This document shows positions 8,136 to 15,100 of a DNA stretch of 15,987 bases, piece by piece. Under the pieces are notes generated by a model. That model had not been told where the DNA came from. It made no database searches and saw nothing but the letters and a program-made list of their open reading frames with translations. This stretch comes from HGM20899 sp964615195. Its GTDB lineage: Bacteria; Pseudomonadota; Gammaproteobacteria; Enterobacterales; Succinivibrionaceae. Position 1 is the first letter of the stretch; each line of letters starts with the position of its first letter. The stretch covers positions 1-15,987 of the forward strand of contig CAZTNG010000052.1 of assembly GCA_964615195.1 (NCBI GenBank), in the 5' to 3' direction. Made by a program: the position numbers and the translations under genes.

Positions 8136-8777
8136 ATGAAAGAGTATAAGAAGCGTTTTATTGAGTTAGCACTTAAAAAAAATGCATTAAAATTTGGTAA
8201 TTATACATTGAAATCTGGTAGAGTTAGTCCTTATTTTTTTAACGCAGGATTATTTTGTTCAGGGAAGGATTTGGCATTATTAGGTGAGTTTTATGCTGAA
8301 GCATTGTTCGATGCAAAGTTGTCATATGATGTGTTATTTGGACCAGCATACAAAGGTATTCCTATAGTTGCTGCTACAGCTATTTCTTTATTTAATAAAT
8401 ATCATATTGATTCTCCTTGGGTGTTTAACAGAAAAGAAGCTAAGGATCATGGTGAAGGTGGAAACTTGGTAGGTTCACCTTTAGCTGGTAATGTTGTATT
8501 AATTGATGATGTAATTACAGCAGGAACAGCAATTCGTGAATCTATGCAGATAATTGCCAAAGAAGAAGCAAAGTTAGCTGGTGTTTTAATTGCGTTAGAT
8601 AGACAAGAGCGTGGAACTTGTGAACTTAGTGCTATTCAAGAAGTAGAAAGAGACTATAACACAAAGGTCATTTCAATTATTACTCTTGCAGATCTGATTA
8701 CATACATTGAGCAAACTCCAAATCTTAGTTCCCATTTGCCAAATGTGCAAGAATATAGAAAGACTTATGGTGTTTAA
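8136..8777 (+). CDS. pyrE: orotate phosphoribosyltransferase
   Basis: Transfers the phosphoribosyl group from PRPP to orotate to give OMP, the fifth step of pyrimidine synthesis. The 213-residue product has the same length as E. coli PyrE and close identity: LKFGNYTLKSGR, SPYFFNAGLF, LFGPAYKGIP, the flexible catalytic loop FNRKEAKDHGEGG (about 97-109), and the PRPP-binding motif VLIDDVITAGTA (121-132). The ATG at 8136 follows an AGG about eight bases upstream. In E. coli pyrE is downstream of rph; here it is joined to cysS, so it is probably co-transcribed with the synthetase. A strong terminator follows. Confidence 0.97.
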   Translation: MKEYKKRFIELALKKNALKFGNYTLKSGRVSPYFFNAGLFCSGKDLALLGEFYAEALFDAKLSYDVLFGPAYKGIPIVAATAISLFNKYHIDSPWVFNRKEAKDHGEGGNLVGSPLAGNVVLIDDVITAGTAIRESMQIIAKEEAKLAGVLIALDRQERGTCELSAIQEVERDYNTKVISIITLADLITYIEQTPNLSSHLPNVQEYRKTYGV

Positions 8778-8826
8778 TTTTAGGTAAATTTTAATTATTC
8801 TAAATTAAAATATTTTATTGATTTAG

Positions 8827-8861
8827 ATAACATGGTTTCTTTTAGAAACCATGTTATTTTT
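8827..8861 (+). terminator. rho-independent terminator after pyrE
   Basis: Perfect 14-base stem: ATAACATGGTTTCT (8827-8840) pairs with AGAAACCATGTTAT (8844-8857) around a three-base TTT loop. A run of T reaches to 8861. It ends the cysS-pyrE transcript. On the minus strand no T run follows, so it probably acts one way, although the stem could still slow mscS transcripts. Confidence 0.9.
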
Positions 8862-8875
8862 AATAAACTAAGTTG

Positions 8876-9754
8876 TTATTTTTGATTTATAACTGTTATT
8901 GTTTTAAAAGGAATTCCAATTCCTGCTGAAGATAATACTGATACTGATTTTTCTGTGTTATCAAAAAAAACACTCCAATAATCTGCACTTTTAACCCAAA
9001 CGCGGCACACTATATTTATTGACGATTCACCTAATGAACCTATAACGACAGTAATATCTTTATCAGATAATACTCTAGCATCACTTTTAAACATTTCTGT
9101 TAGCTTTTGTTTTGCCAAATTTAAATCAGAACCATATTCAACCCCAAAGCTAAAATCTACTCGTCTAATTTCCATTCTAGAGTAGTTCGTTATTATTCCA
9201 GAACTAATGTTGCTGTTTGGAATTACTATTACTTTGTTGTCTACAGTTAGTAATGTTGTGGTTAAAATAGTTATTTCTTCAACTGTCCCTTGTTGTCCAG
9301 CAGCTTCAATGTATTCTCCCACTTTAATTGGCCTAAAGATAAGTAAAATAACGCCAGATGCAAAATTTGATAGAGAGCCTTGTAAAGACATACCTATTGC
9401 AAAAGATGCTGCACCTATAATAGCAACAAATGAAGCCGTTTGAACGCCTACTTGACTTAGAGCTGCAGTGACAATAAAAGCAATCAAAGCGTATTTTAGA
9501 ATATTAGCAATAAATTTTGCGACAGTGGCTTCTATGGAAGCTTTATTCATTATCCTTAAACTAAGTTTTGAAATTAATTTTGCAAGGAACCAGCCAAAAC
9601 ATAATATGATAAATGCAGAAGTAATATTCCAACAAAAATTAAGGATTATATCTTGATTATTTGCAATATAGCCAATAGGATCATTCCATAATTGAGTATT
9701 TACAATTTCATGAACTTGTAAATTTTCTGTTACGTTAGAAGGTGTGTTATTCAT
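8876..9754 (-). CDS. mscS: small-conductance mechanosensitive channel MscS
   Basis: Inner-membrane heptameric channel that opens under membrane tension to release solutes after osmotic downshock. The 292-residue product aligns with E. coli MscS (286) throughout: a periplasmic N-terminus, TM1 (about 38-60), TM2 (about 85-103), and the pore helix TM3 with QTAS.VAIIGAAS and LQGSLSNFASGVILLIFRP (about 105-142). The cytoplasmic beta domain has GTVEEI, KVIVIPN and SSINIVCRVW. The hydrophobic gate differs: residues matching E. coli L105 and L109 are F118 and M122, and the G104 equivalent is S117. AAGGA lies five bases before the ATG. It is 11 bases downstream of dut and is probably the last gene of coaBC-dut-mscS. 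Confidence 0.95.
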   Translation of the reverse strand: MNNTPSNVTENLQVHEIVNTQLWNDPIGYIANNQDIILNFCWNITSAFIILCFGWFLAKLISKLSLRIMNKASIEATVAKFIANILKYALIAFIVTAALSQVGVQTASFVAIIGAASFAIGMSLQGSLSNFASGVILLIFRPIKVGEYIEAAGQQGTVEEITILTTTLLTVDNKVIVIPNSNISSGIITNYSRMEIRRVDFSFGVEYGSDLNLAKQKLTEMFKSDARVLSDKDITVVIGSLGESSINIVCRVWVKSADYWSVFFDNTEKSVSVLSSAGIGIPFKTITVINQK

Positions 9755-9765
9755 AATAATCCTTT

Positions 9766-10227
9766 TTATTTAATGCCTGTTGAACCAAAGCCACCTTCAC
9801 CTCGTGAAGATTTATTGAAATCATCAACAATTTTGAATTGAGCGTGTACAATTGGTAAAAAAACCAACTGTGCAATCCTCATTCCCACTTCAATTGTAAA
9901 AGCTTGGGAACTTCTATTCCACGCGGAAACCATTAATGGCCCCTGATAATCTGAATCTATTAATCCAATTAAATTACCTAAGACAATACCATGTTTATGC
10001 CCCATGCCAGATCTTGGTAATATTGTTGCGCAAATATTAGGGTCTTTTATGTAAATTGAAATTCCTGTAGGTATTAGTTTTGTTTCTCCTGGATTTAGTG
10101 TTATATCTTCATTAATCATTGCGTATAAATCTAAACCTGCAGAACCTTCAGTTTCATATTTTGGCAATGGATATATACTATCAGGACCAATTCTGTTATC
10201 TAGTATTTTAAGTTCAATATCTGTCAT
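9766..10227 (-). CDS. dut: dUTP diphosphatase (dUTPase)
   Basis: Homotrimeric enzyme that hydrolyses dUTP to dUMP, keeping uracil out of DNA and supplying dTMP synthesis. The 153-residue product (E. coli 151-152) shows all five motifs: I GSAGLDLYA (about 28-36), II PRSGMGHKHG, III GNLIGLIDSDYQGP with the catalytic Asp, IV RIAQLVF, and V RGEGGFGSTG, the C-terminal arm that closes over the substrate. A ribosome-binding site AAGGAAA precedes the ATG. It follows coaBC after 28 bases, as in enterobacteria, and mscS follows after 11. Confidence 0.97.
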   Translation of the reverse strand: MTDIELKILDNRIGPDSIYPLPKYETEGSAGLDLYAMINEDITLNPGETKLIPTGISIYIKDPNICATILPRSGMGHKHGIVLGNLIGLIDSDYQGPLMVSAWNRSSQAFTIEVGMRIAQLVFLPIVHAQFKIVDDFNKSSRGEGGFGSTGIK

Positions 10228-10255
10228 GAAATTTCCTTATATAATGTTAAATTGA

Positions 10256-11464
10256 TTAAATGCATTGTTTTAAAATTTCTACACTTATTAATTTTTTTGA
10301 CATCTTATCTAATACAATTGGATGTGTTTTGTTGTTAAAAATAATAATTCGGTTATCATCACTGTTAAACCCAATATCAGAAGAACTAACATCATTAGCG
10401 ATAATAAAATCAGCTCCTTTTTCTTTTAGCTTAGTTAATGCATTCTTTTCTATATCTTGAGTTTCAGCAGCAAATCCAATAACTATTTTTGGTTTATGCT
10501 CGGAGTGAGCAATTGTAGCTAATATATCAGGATTCTTAATAAGTTTAAGATTAATGATATCATCAGTTTTTTTCTTTTTTATTTTTTGTTCAGAAATTTT
10601 ATCTACTCTAAAATCAGCGACAGCTGCACAGGAAATAAATATGTCACAGTCAATTGTATTTTCTTCAACAGCATGAAGCATTTCTATTGCTGTATTTACA
10701 TTGATAATTTGAATATTTTTAGGAGGTTCTATATGTACAGGACCACTTATAAGTATTACTTCCGCACCTTGTTCTTTTGCTGTTGCAGCTAAAGCATAGC
10801 CCATTTTTCCAGAACTTCTATTTGAAATAAATCGTACGGGATCTATGGGTTCTTCAGTAGGACCTGCCGTGATAACAATTTTTTTATTTAACAGACTTTT
10901 TGGGGATAAGTCATTTTTTACTAGAATTTTAGATAATTCTTCTGTAATTTCGTTGGGTTCAGACATCCTACCGTAACCAATGCTCCCACATGCTTGAAAT
11001 CCACTTCCAGGTCCTATAATTTTCATACCTCTCTCTTTTAATATGGAAATATTTTCTTGAGTTGCTGGGTTATCCCACATATTACAATTCATTGAAGGGG
11101 CAATGAAAATTGGAGCTTTAGATGCTAAAATTAAAGCGGTTAGCAGGTTGTCTGCAATACCAATTCTAATTTTTGCTATAGTATTAGCTGTAGCAGGCGC
11201 AATTAAAATAGCATCTGCTTTCTCAGCTAACTCTATGTGATCAATTCCTGATGTAGTCATAGGGTGTAAAAGTGTATCAAAAGATACTGGTTCATTACTA
11301 ATAGCTTGCATTGTAAGCGGTGTTATAAAAGATTGAGCTTCTTCAGTCATAATTACTTTAACTTTAGCCCCTAATTTTTTTAAATTACGGACTATTTGTG
11401 GCGCTTTGTAGGCAGCAATTCCTCCAGTTATTCCAACAATAATTAATTTTTCAGATAAATTCAA
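10256..11464 (-). CDS. coaBC: bifunctional phosphopantothenoylcysteine decarboxylase / phosphopantothenate-cysteine ligase
   Basis: Makes 4'-phosphopantetheine in coenzyme A synthesis. The N-terminal CoaC flavoprotein has GITGGIAAYK, the catalytic His76 in DHIEL, PSMN with Asn126, and the active-site Cys159 in GFQACGSIGYGRM; these match H75, N125 and C158 of E. coli Dfp. The C-terminal CoaB ligase starts with VITAGPTEEPIDPVR, then SNRSSGKMG (nucleotide and dimer motif), a Lys-rich KIKKKK loop, NPDILA and GFAAET. The length of 402 residues is close to the E. coli value of 406. The start codon is TTG at 11462-11464: a TAA lies directly upstream in frame, GGGAG is seven bases before it, and no ATG follows until far inside the Rossmann core. 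It leads the coaBC-dut-mscS unit. Confidence 0.96.
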   Translation of the reverse strand: MNLSEKLIIVGITGGIAAYKAPQIVRNLKKLGAKVKVIMTEEAQSFITPLTMQAISNEPVSFDTLLHPMTTSGIDHIELAEKADAILIAPATANTIAKIRIGIADNLLTALILASKAPIFIAPSMNCNMWDNPATQENISILKERGMKIIGPGSGFQACGSIGYGRMSEPNEITEELSKILVKNDLSPKSLLNKKIVITAGPTEEPIDPVRFISNRSSGKMGYALAATAKEQGAEVILISGPVHIEPPKNIQIINVNTAIEMLHAVEENTIDCDIFISCAAVADFRVDKISEQKIKKKKTDDIINLKLIKNPDILATIAHSEHKPKIVIGFAAETQDIEKNALTKLKEKGADFIIANDVSSSDIGFNSDDNRIIIFNNKTHPIVLDKMSKKLISVEILKQCI

Positions 11465-11501
11465 TTAGTTGCTCCCAATTTACAAGTTTATATATGTTTG
11501 T

Positions 11502-11510
11502 ATTATAACA
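11502..11510 (-). promoter_or_regulatory. extended -10 promoter for coaBC-dut-mscS
   Basis: Read on the minus strand, TGTTATAAT is a perfect extended -10. There is no good -35. The transcript would start near 11495, giving a leader of about 30 bases with GGGAG before the TTG start of coaBC. The identical word occurs before cysS. Confidence 0.5.
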
Positions 11511-11634
11511 TTAAGTGCATTTGTATGTTTAAAGCAAAATTGTTAAAATTGGATCCTCCTATGTATGTGAATATCTACTGATTTATGTGAAATTGAGTAA
11601 GCTATGTTAACTCTTTTGTTAAAATTAAAAAAAA

Positions 11635-11648
11635 ACAGTATATACTGT
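11635..11648. repeat. 14-base perfect palindrome, possible operator
   Basis: ACAGTATATACTGT is a perfect inverted repeat about 20 bases upstream of the TGATAAAAT promoter candidate and about 170 bases upstream of the coaBC start. It is not a LexA box, because the half-sites face the wrong way (ACAG..CTGT rather than CTGT..ACAG). The regulator, if any, is unknown. Confidence 0.35.
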
Positions 11649-11667
11649 ACCTAAAATTAAAACTTTG

Positions 11668-11676
11668 TGATAAAAT
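11668..11676 (+). promoter_or_regulatory. candidate upstream promoter for rpmB-rpmG
   Basis: TGATAAAAT fits an extended -10, followed by a GCGCAC stretch around the expected start that stands out in this AT-rich region. There is no clear -35. It would give a leader of about 245 bases before rpmB. Confidence 0.35.
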
Positions 11677-11818
11677 GCGCACGTTTTGTGTTTGCTAAAA
11701 ATTCTGATTGTCGATCTAGATGCACTTGTTTCAAGAAGAACGATTATCGGTATAGCTTAATTAAAAACCAAAAATAGTCTTAAAAAGGTCTGTTTTTAGT
11801 GTTTTTTCGTCTTTTTTA

Positions 11819-11847
11819 TTGCAATAAAATCCTTTTTATTGTATAAA
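11819..11847 (+). promoter_or_regulatory. main sigma-70 promoter for rpmB-rpmG
   Basis: TTGCAA (11819-11824), an ideal 17-base spacer, then TATAAA (11842-11847). The start would be near 11854, leaving a leader of about 77 bases before the rpmB ATG. The spacer itself contains an AT-only-stem inverted repeat (CAATAAAA / TTTTATTG). Confidence 0.55.
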
Positions 11848-11930
11848 GACGCACCATATGAATTGTGTACACCTTGAAGGTTGTCTTCTGGGTTGTTAAA
11901 ATTTTTAATTTAAAATTTGGAGTGACAGAC

Positions 11931-12167
11931 ATGTCAAGAGTATGCCAAGTTACGGGTAAGCGTCCAGCAGTGGGTAATAATCGTTCTCACGCTAAGAATG
12001 CAACTCGTCGTCGTTTCCTCCCAAATCTTCAGACTCATAAGTTTTGGGTAGAATCTGAAAATAAGTTTGTAAAATTACGTTTAACCGCTAAAGCTATGCG
12101 TACCATCGATAAAGTTGGTATTGATCAAGTATTAGCAGAAATGCGTGCTAACGGCGTAGCTGTTTAA
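11931..12167 (+). CDS. rpmB: 50S ribosomal protein L28
   Basis: Protein of the large ribosomal subunit. The 78-residue product has the same length as E. coli L28 and its typical opening MSRVCQVTGKRP, then NNRSHAKNATRRRFLPNLQ and KAMRTIDKVG. The ATG at 11931 follows GGAGTGA about six bases upstream; reading further upstream to 11865 would add 22 residues foreign to the family. Arg codons are mostly CGT, unlike the AGA-rich neighbours, which fits high expression. rpmG follows after 11 bases. Confidence 0.98.
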   Translation: MSRVCQVTGKRPAVGNNRSHAKNATRRRFLPNLQTHKFWVESENKFVKLRLTAKAMRTIDKVGIDQVLAEMRANGVAV

Positions 12168-12178
12168 GGAGAAAGCAA

Positions 12179-12349
12179 ATGGCTTCTAAAGGTGGTCGTG
12201 AAAAAATTCGTTTAAACTCAAGTGCTGGTACAGGACATTTCTATACTACTACTAAGAATAAGCGTACAATGCCTGAAAAGATGGAAATAAAGAAATTTGA
12301 TCCAGTTGTTCGTAAGCATGTTATTTACAAGGAAGGCAAGATCAAGTAA
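12179..12349 (+). CDS. rpmG: 50S ribosomal protein L33
   Basis: Protein of the large ribosomal subunit. The 56-residue product starts MASKGGREKIRLNSSAGTGH and continues with FYTTTKNKRT, KKFDPVVRKHVIYKE and ends GKIK, matching E. coli L33 (55). It contains no Cys, so it is the zinc-free (C-minus) form. AAGGAG at 12166-12171 overlaps the rpmB stop and lies seven bases before the ATG, so the two genes are translated from one message in the usual rpmB-rpmG order. Arg codons are all CGT. Confidence 0.98.
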   Translation: MASKGGREKIRLNSSAGTGHFYTTTKNKRTMPEKMEIKKFDPVVRKHVIYKEGKIK

Positions 12350-12373
12350 TTGTCTTGTTTTATTGGTATGTAG

Positions 12374-12399
12374 AACCCGGTTATTCCGGGTTTTTTTTT
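12374..12399 (+). terminator. rho-independent terminator between rpmG and mutM
   Basis: AACCCGG (12374-12380) pairs with CCGGGTT (12386-12392) around TTATT, and a run of nine T occupies 12391-12399. This is the most G+C-rich stem in the area. It closes the ribosomal-protein transcript but ends only 15 bases before the mutM ATG, so mutM mRNA must come from read-through or from a promoter not visible here. Confidence 0.9.
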
Positions 12400-12414
12400 G
12401 GAATGAGTAAAATT

Positions 12415-13233
12415 ATGCCTGAATTACCTGAAGTTGAAGTTACTAAGCGCGGGATTTCAAAGGTTTTAGAAAATTCCATTATCAAGGAATTTATTGTCAG
12501 ATATCCAAAACTTAGACAAGATATTTCGTCTGAATTCAAAACATTGAAAAATCTTCGTGTCGTGGGCATAACTAGAAGAGCAAAGTATATTTTGATTCAG
12601 ACTGATAAGGGAACGATATTAATTCATTTAGGTATGTCAGGACATCTTCTTATTACCGACAAATCATTACCAATTCGTAAACATGATCATGTAGATATTG
12701 TTTTGTCTAATGATTATATTATACGTTTAAATGATCAACGTAGATTTGGTTTATTTTTATGGTTTGATAAGGAAAGTAATCCATATAAAAGCTCTTGGTT
12801 GTGTTCATTGGGTATAGAACCATTGTCTATTGAATTTACTGGAGAGCATTTGTTTGAATTGATAAAGAAAAAAAATAAAAATATAAAATCTGTAATAATG
12901 GATAGTCATATTGTTGTTGGTGTGGGTAATATTTATGCAAGTGAAGTTTTGTTTGCGTCAAGAATTAGCCCTCTAAGAATATGTAGTAATATTACATTGG
13001 TAGAATGTAATGTATTAGTGGCTAATATTAAAAAGATTTTAAGTGAGTCAATCCTCAAAGGTGGAACAACTATTAGGGATTTTAGTGGCTCAGATGGGAA
13101 ACCTGGGTATTTTGTTCAGAATTTGAATGTGTATGGACATAGAGGTGAACCTTGTAAGTTTTGTGGTCATAGTATAGAAAGTTTGGTTATAAGTGGAAGA
13201 AACACTTTCTTTTGTCCTATATGTCAAAATTAA
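12415..13233 (+). CDS. mutM: formamidopyrimidine-DNA glycosylase (Fpg/MutM)
   Basis: Base-excision repair enzyme that removes 8-oxoguanine and ring-opened purines and cuts the backbone through a Schiff base on its N-terminal proline. The 272-residue product opens with MPELPEVEV, so Pro2 becomes the catalytic nucleophile after Met removal; this fixes the ATG at 12415 even though open frame continues upstream to 12355. Other motifs are RRAKYI, IHLGMSGHL with the intercalating Met, KHDHVD, the DQRRFG loop (Arg and Phe that probe the opposite strand), VVGVGNIYASE (helix-two-turn-helix), GGTTIRDF and the C-terminal zinc finger with CKFC and CPIC. The ribosome-binding site is poor and sits in the tail of the upstream terminator. 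The stop overlaps that of convergent coaD. Confidence 0.97.
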   Translation: MPELPEVEVTKRGISKVLENSIIKEFIVRYPKLRQDISSEFKTLKNLRVVGITRRAKYILIQTDKGTILIHLGMSGHLLITDKSLPIRKHDHVDIVLSNDYIIRLNDQRRFGLFLWFDKESNPYKSSWLCSLGIEPLSIEFTGEHLFELIKKKNKNIKSVIMDSHIVVGVGNIYASEVLFASRISPLRICSNITLVECNVLVANIKKILSESILKGGTTIRDFSGSDGKPGYFVQNLNVYGHRGEPCKFCGHSIESLVISGRNTFFCPICQN

Positions 13234-13700
13234 AATTGTTTTTTTATATATTCTTTAATTCTTTGATTTACAAATGGTGTGGTATCGCCATTGTGGCTAA
13301 TTATGTCTCTTATGAGAGAGGATGATATAAAAGATACATCAGGATTTGCAGGTAGTAGTATTACTTCTAGTTCCGGCATAAGTTTTTTATACATACTCTG
13401 CAAAGAAAGTTCATATTCTGCATCTGTTATATTTCTGCAACCACGTATCAGAATATTTGCATGATGTTCTTTTAAAAAATCTATAAGCATTCCAGTGAAA
13501 CCATATACTTTTATATTAGGAATATTTTGAAAACTTTCTTGTGTTAACGTAATGCGGTCTTTGAACGTAATCATGGTTTTTTTTCTTGGGTTTTCTGCTA
13601 CCGCAATAATTATATGATCAAATAGTTTTGCACTTCGAAGTAGAATGTCTTCATGTCCTTTTGTTAATGGGTCAAAAGTTCCTGGATATACTGCTATCAT
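13230..13700 (-). CDS. coaD: phosphopantetheine adenylyltransferase
   Basis: Transfers AMP from ATP to 4'-phosphopantetheine to form dephospho-CoA, the step after CoaBC. The 156-residue product (E. coli 159) has the nucleotidyltransferase motif GTFDPLTKGH (T8, H16), KKTMITFKDR, LIRGCRN, the YELSL..MYKKLMPELE segment, and FISSSLIRD, the ISSSxxR ATP-binding signature. GGAG lies six bases before the ATG, inside the end of the heptosyltransferase gene, which stops three bases upstream; the two are surely co-transcribed. Its stop and the mutM stop share TTAA, with no terminator between the convergent genes. Confidence 0.96.
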   Translation of the reverse strand: MIAVYPGTFDPLTKGHEDILLRSAKLFDHIIIAVAENPRKKTMITFKDRITLTQESFQNIPNIKVYGFTGMLIDFLKEHHANILIRGCRNITDAEYELSLQSMYKKLMPELEVILLPANPDVSFISSSLIRDIISHNGDTTPFVNQRIKEYIKKQF

Positions 13701-13703
13701 ATA

Positions 13704-14756
13704 TTACTCCAAATTAAAATCATTACAGATTAAATCAAAAGCTTCCCTTACCATTTTTGATGAAATTTTAAGCATTGCGTGTTTGTCTTTAACTCTAGTT
13801 CTCCATTTTAATTTACTAGTATCTTGATGCTCTAAAGAAATACATTCATCATATACAGATACGCAGTATTTCAAATATTTGTATGGTCCCACTCTTTTAG
13901 GATTGTGATGAGCATATAATCCTATTATGGGTGTATTAACAGCATTTGCCATATGCACAGGGCCACTGTCAGGAGCTAAAACAAGACTTGCATGATTAAT
14001 TAATGCAAGCATTTGTCTTATGTTTGTTAACCCGGTTAAATTTAATGCATAACTGCTGTTGTTGATTCCTTTAATAATAATATCTGAAACTTGTTGTTCT
14101 AATAATGAGTTACCACCACAAATCAAAACCTTAAAACCTTTGCTAATAGCATATTTTGAAATTTCTATATAGCCATTTGCGTGCCAATTTTTATATTTTT
14201 TAGATGAACATGGACAAATTATAAAACATTTTGCATTTGAGATATATTTGCTTGCGAAAGAATTTTCCTCATCCGAAAATTCAAAATCCCATGATGGTTC
14301 CGTCTTCGGACATCCTAAAGCTTCGGTAAAAGCCAAAAAACCATCTACTACATGAGGTGAAGTTGGAGAAAGTACTTTTTTATTCGTAAATAATGATTGG
14401 CAATCCATTGCTCGAATTGAATCGAAGCCATATTTTATAGGTGAATTAACTGCTAGACTTATTAAACTTGCACGTAAAGCACTTTGCATGTCTAGTAGAA
14501 CATCAAATTTTATGTTTTTTAATATTTTATATAATCTGTAATATTCTTTTATTCCTTGTTTTTTATCATAAGGTATTAGAGAAATTTCACTGTTTTCTTC
14601 AAATAGTTTTGCTTCTGTTTTACCTATTATCCAAGTAATTTTTGCGTTAGGATAATATCGTCTAAGAGATTGAATTGCAGCATATGTATTAATGCAATCT
14701 CCAATAGCAGAAAGTCTAATAATACAGATAGAAATGTTTTGTGGCACTTTATTCAT
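13704..14756 (-). CDS. opsX: LPS heptosyltransferase I, OpsX-like (glycosyltransferase family 9)
   Basis: Family 9 enzymes transfer L-glycero-D-manno-heptose from ADP-heptose to the LPS inner core at the cytoplasmic face of the inner membrane. The 350-residue product has the N-terminal acceptor-domain motif RLSAIGD with the likely catalytic Asp20, LLDMQSALRAS, PHVVDGF, and the C-terminal donor motif LAPDSGPVHMA with D263 and H268. As I recall the Haemophilus influenzae OpsX sequence, the segments RLSAIGD, TWIIGK, LIPYDKK, CPCSSK and GLYAHHNP match it better than E. coli WaaC. OpsX adds the first heptose to phosphorylated Kdo, which fits kdkA next door. The acceptor preference is inferred. It is upstream of coaD in one unit and divergent from kdkA. 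Confidence 0.85.
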   Translation of the reverse strand: MNKVPQNISICIIRLSAIGDCINTYAAIQSLRRYYPNAKITWIIGKTEAKLFEENSEISLIPYDKKQGIKEYYRLYKILKNIKFDVLLDMQSALRASLISLAVNSPIKYGFDSIRAMDCQSLFTNKKVLSPTSPHVVDGFLAFTEALGCPKTEPSWDFEFSDEENSFASKYISNAKCFIICPCSSKKYKNWHANGYIEISKYAISKGFKVLICGGNSLLEQQVSDIIIKGINNSSYALNLTGLTNIRQMLALINHASLVLAPDSGPVHMANAVNTPIIGLYAHHNPKRVGPYKYLKYCVSVYDECISLEHQDTSKLKWRTRVKDKHAMLKISSKMVREAFDLICNDFNLE

Positions 14757-15100
14757 AGTGGATCTCTGTTATTTCAAGTTTCTTATAAAAAATTAAGCAA
14801 AAATGCGTATATATTTTTTGAAGAATGCTATGTTAATGATCTATTTTTTATAATAAAAAATTTTAGAGTTTTTAGTTATTTGGTACAATGCTCATTATAC
14901 CTTATACTGATGATCGCACTATAGCTTGAATTGAGTAAATTTAAAATATGCGACGTTATTAAAATTAAAGATACAAACAAAATTTAAAAGATAATGTATG
15001 ATGAATGCGTAATTTTCATGTGTTGTTATTTATATCATTAATGATTCTTTGTTTGTATTTGAATGTTAATCATATAGGCATTAACAAGAAAGAGATTAAT
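14757..15100. other. 344-base divergent region between opsX-like gene and kdkA
   Basis: It contains a good plus-strand promoter (14880-14908) and a kdkA leader of about 185 bases. On the minus strand, a TATAAG about 25-30 bases before the heptosyltransferase ATG is a weak -10 candidate. From 15005 the kdkA frame is open without a stop and would encode a hydrophobic N-terminal stretch if translated. No RNA gene or other structure was seen. Confidence 0.6.
14880..14908 (+). promoter_or_regulatory. sigma-70 promoter for kdkA
   Basis: TTGGTA (14880-14885), a 17-base spacer, and TATACT (14903-14908). Transcription would start near 14915. An overlapping extended -10 (TGGTACAAT, 14881-14889) is an alternative. 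Confidence 0.5.

Larger units (their letters stand above)
11465..11930. other. 466-base gene-free region between coaBC and rpmB
   Basis: No credible coding sequence in any frame. It holds a minus-strand promoter for coaBC, two plus-strand promoter candidates for rpmB, a 14-base palindrome, and three copies of TTGTTAAAATT (11540-11550, 11616-11626, 11893-11903). In enterobacteria radC lies in this interval between coaBC and rpmB; no RadC-like sequence is visible. The stretch from about 11790 to 11840 is T-rich but shows no convincing terminator stem. Confidence 0.7.

Noticed and set aside
11555..11560. Perfect AGGAGG on the minus strand
   Set aside because: No start codon follows at a usable distance and no open frame continues; taken as chance.
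11635..11648. LexA (SOS) box
   Set aside because: The half-sites are ACAG..CTGT with a six-base centre, the reverse of the CTGT-N8-ACAG arrangement that LexA binds in gammaproteobacteria.
11790..11840. T-rich stretch as a terminator before rpmB
   Set aside because: Only a five-pair A-T stem (AAAAA/TTTTT) precedes the T runs; too weak on either strand.
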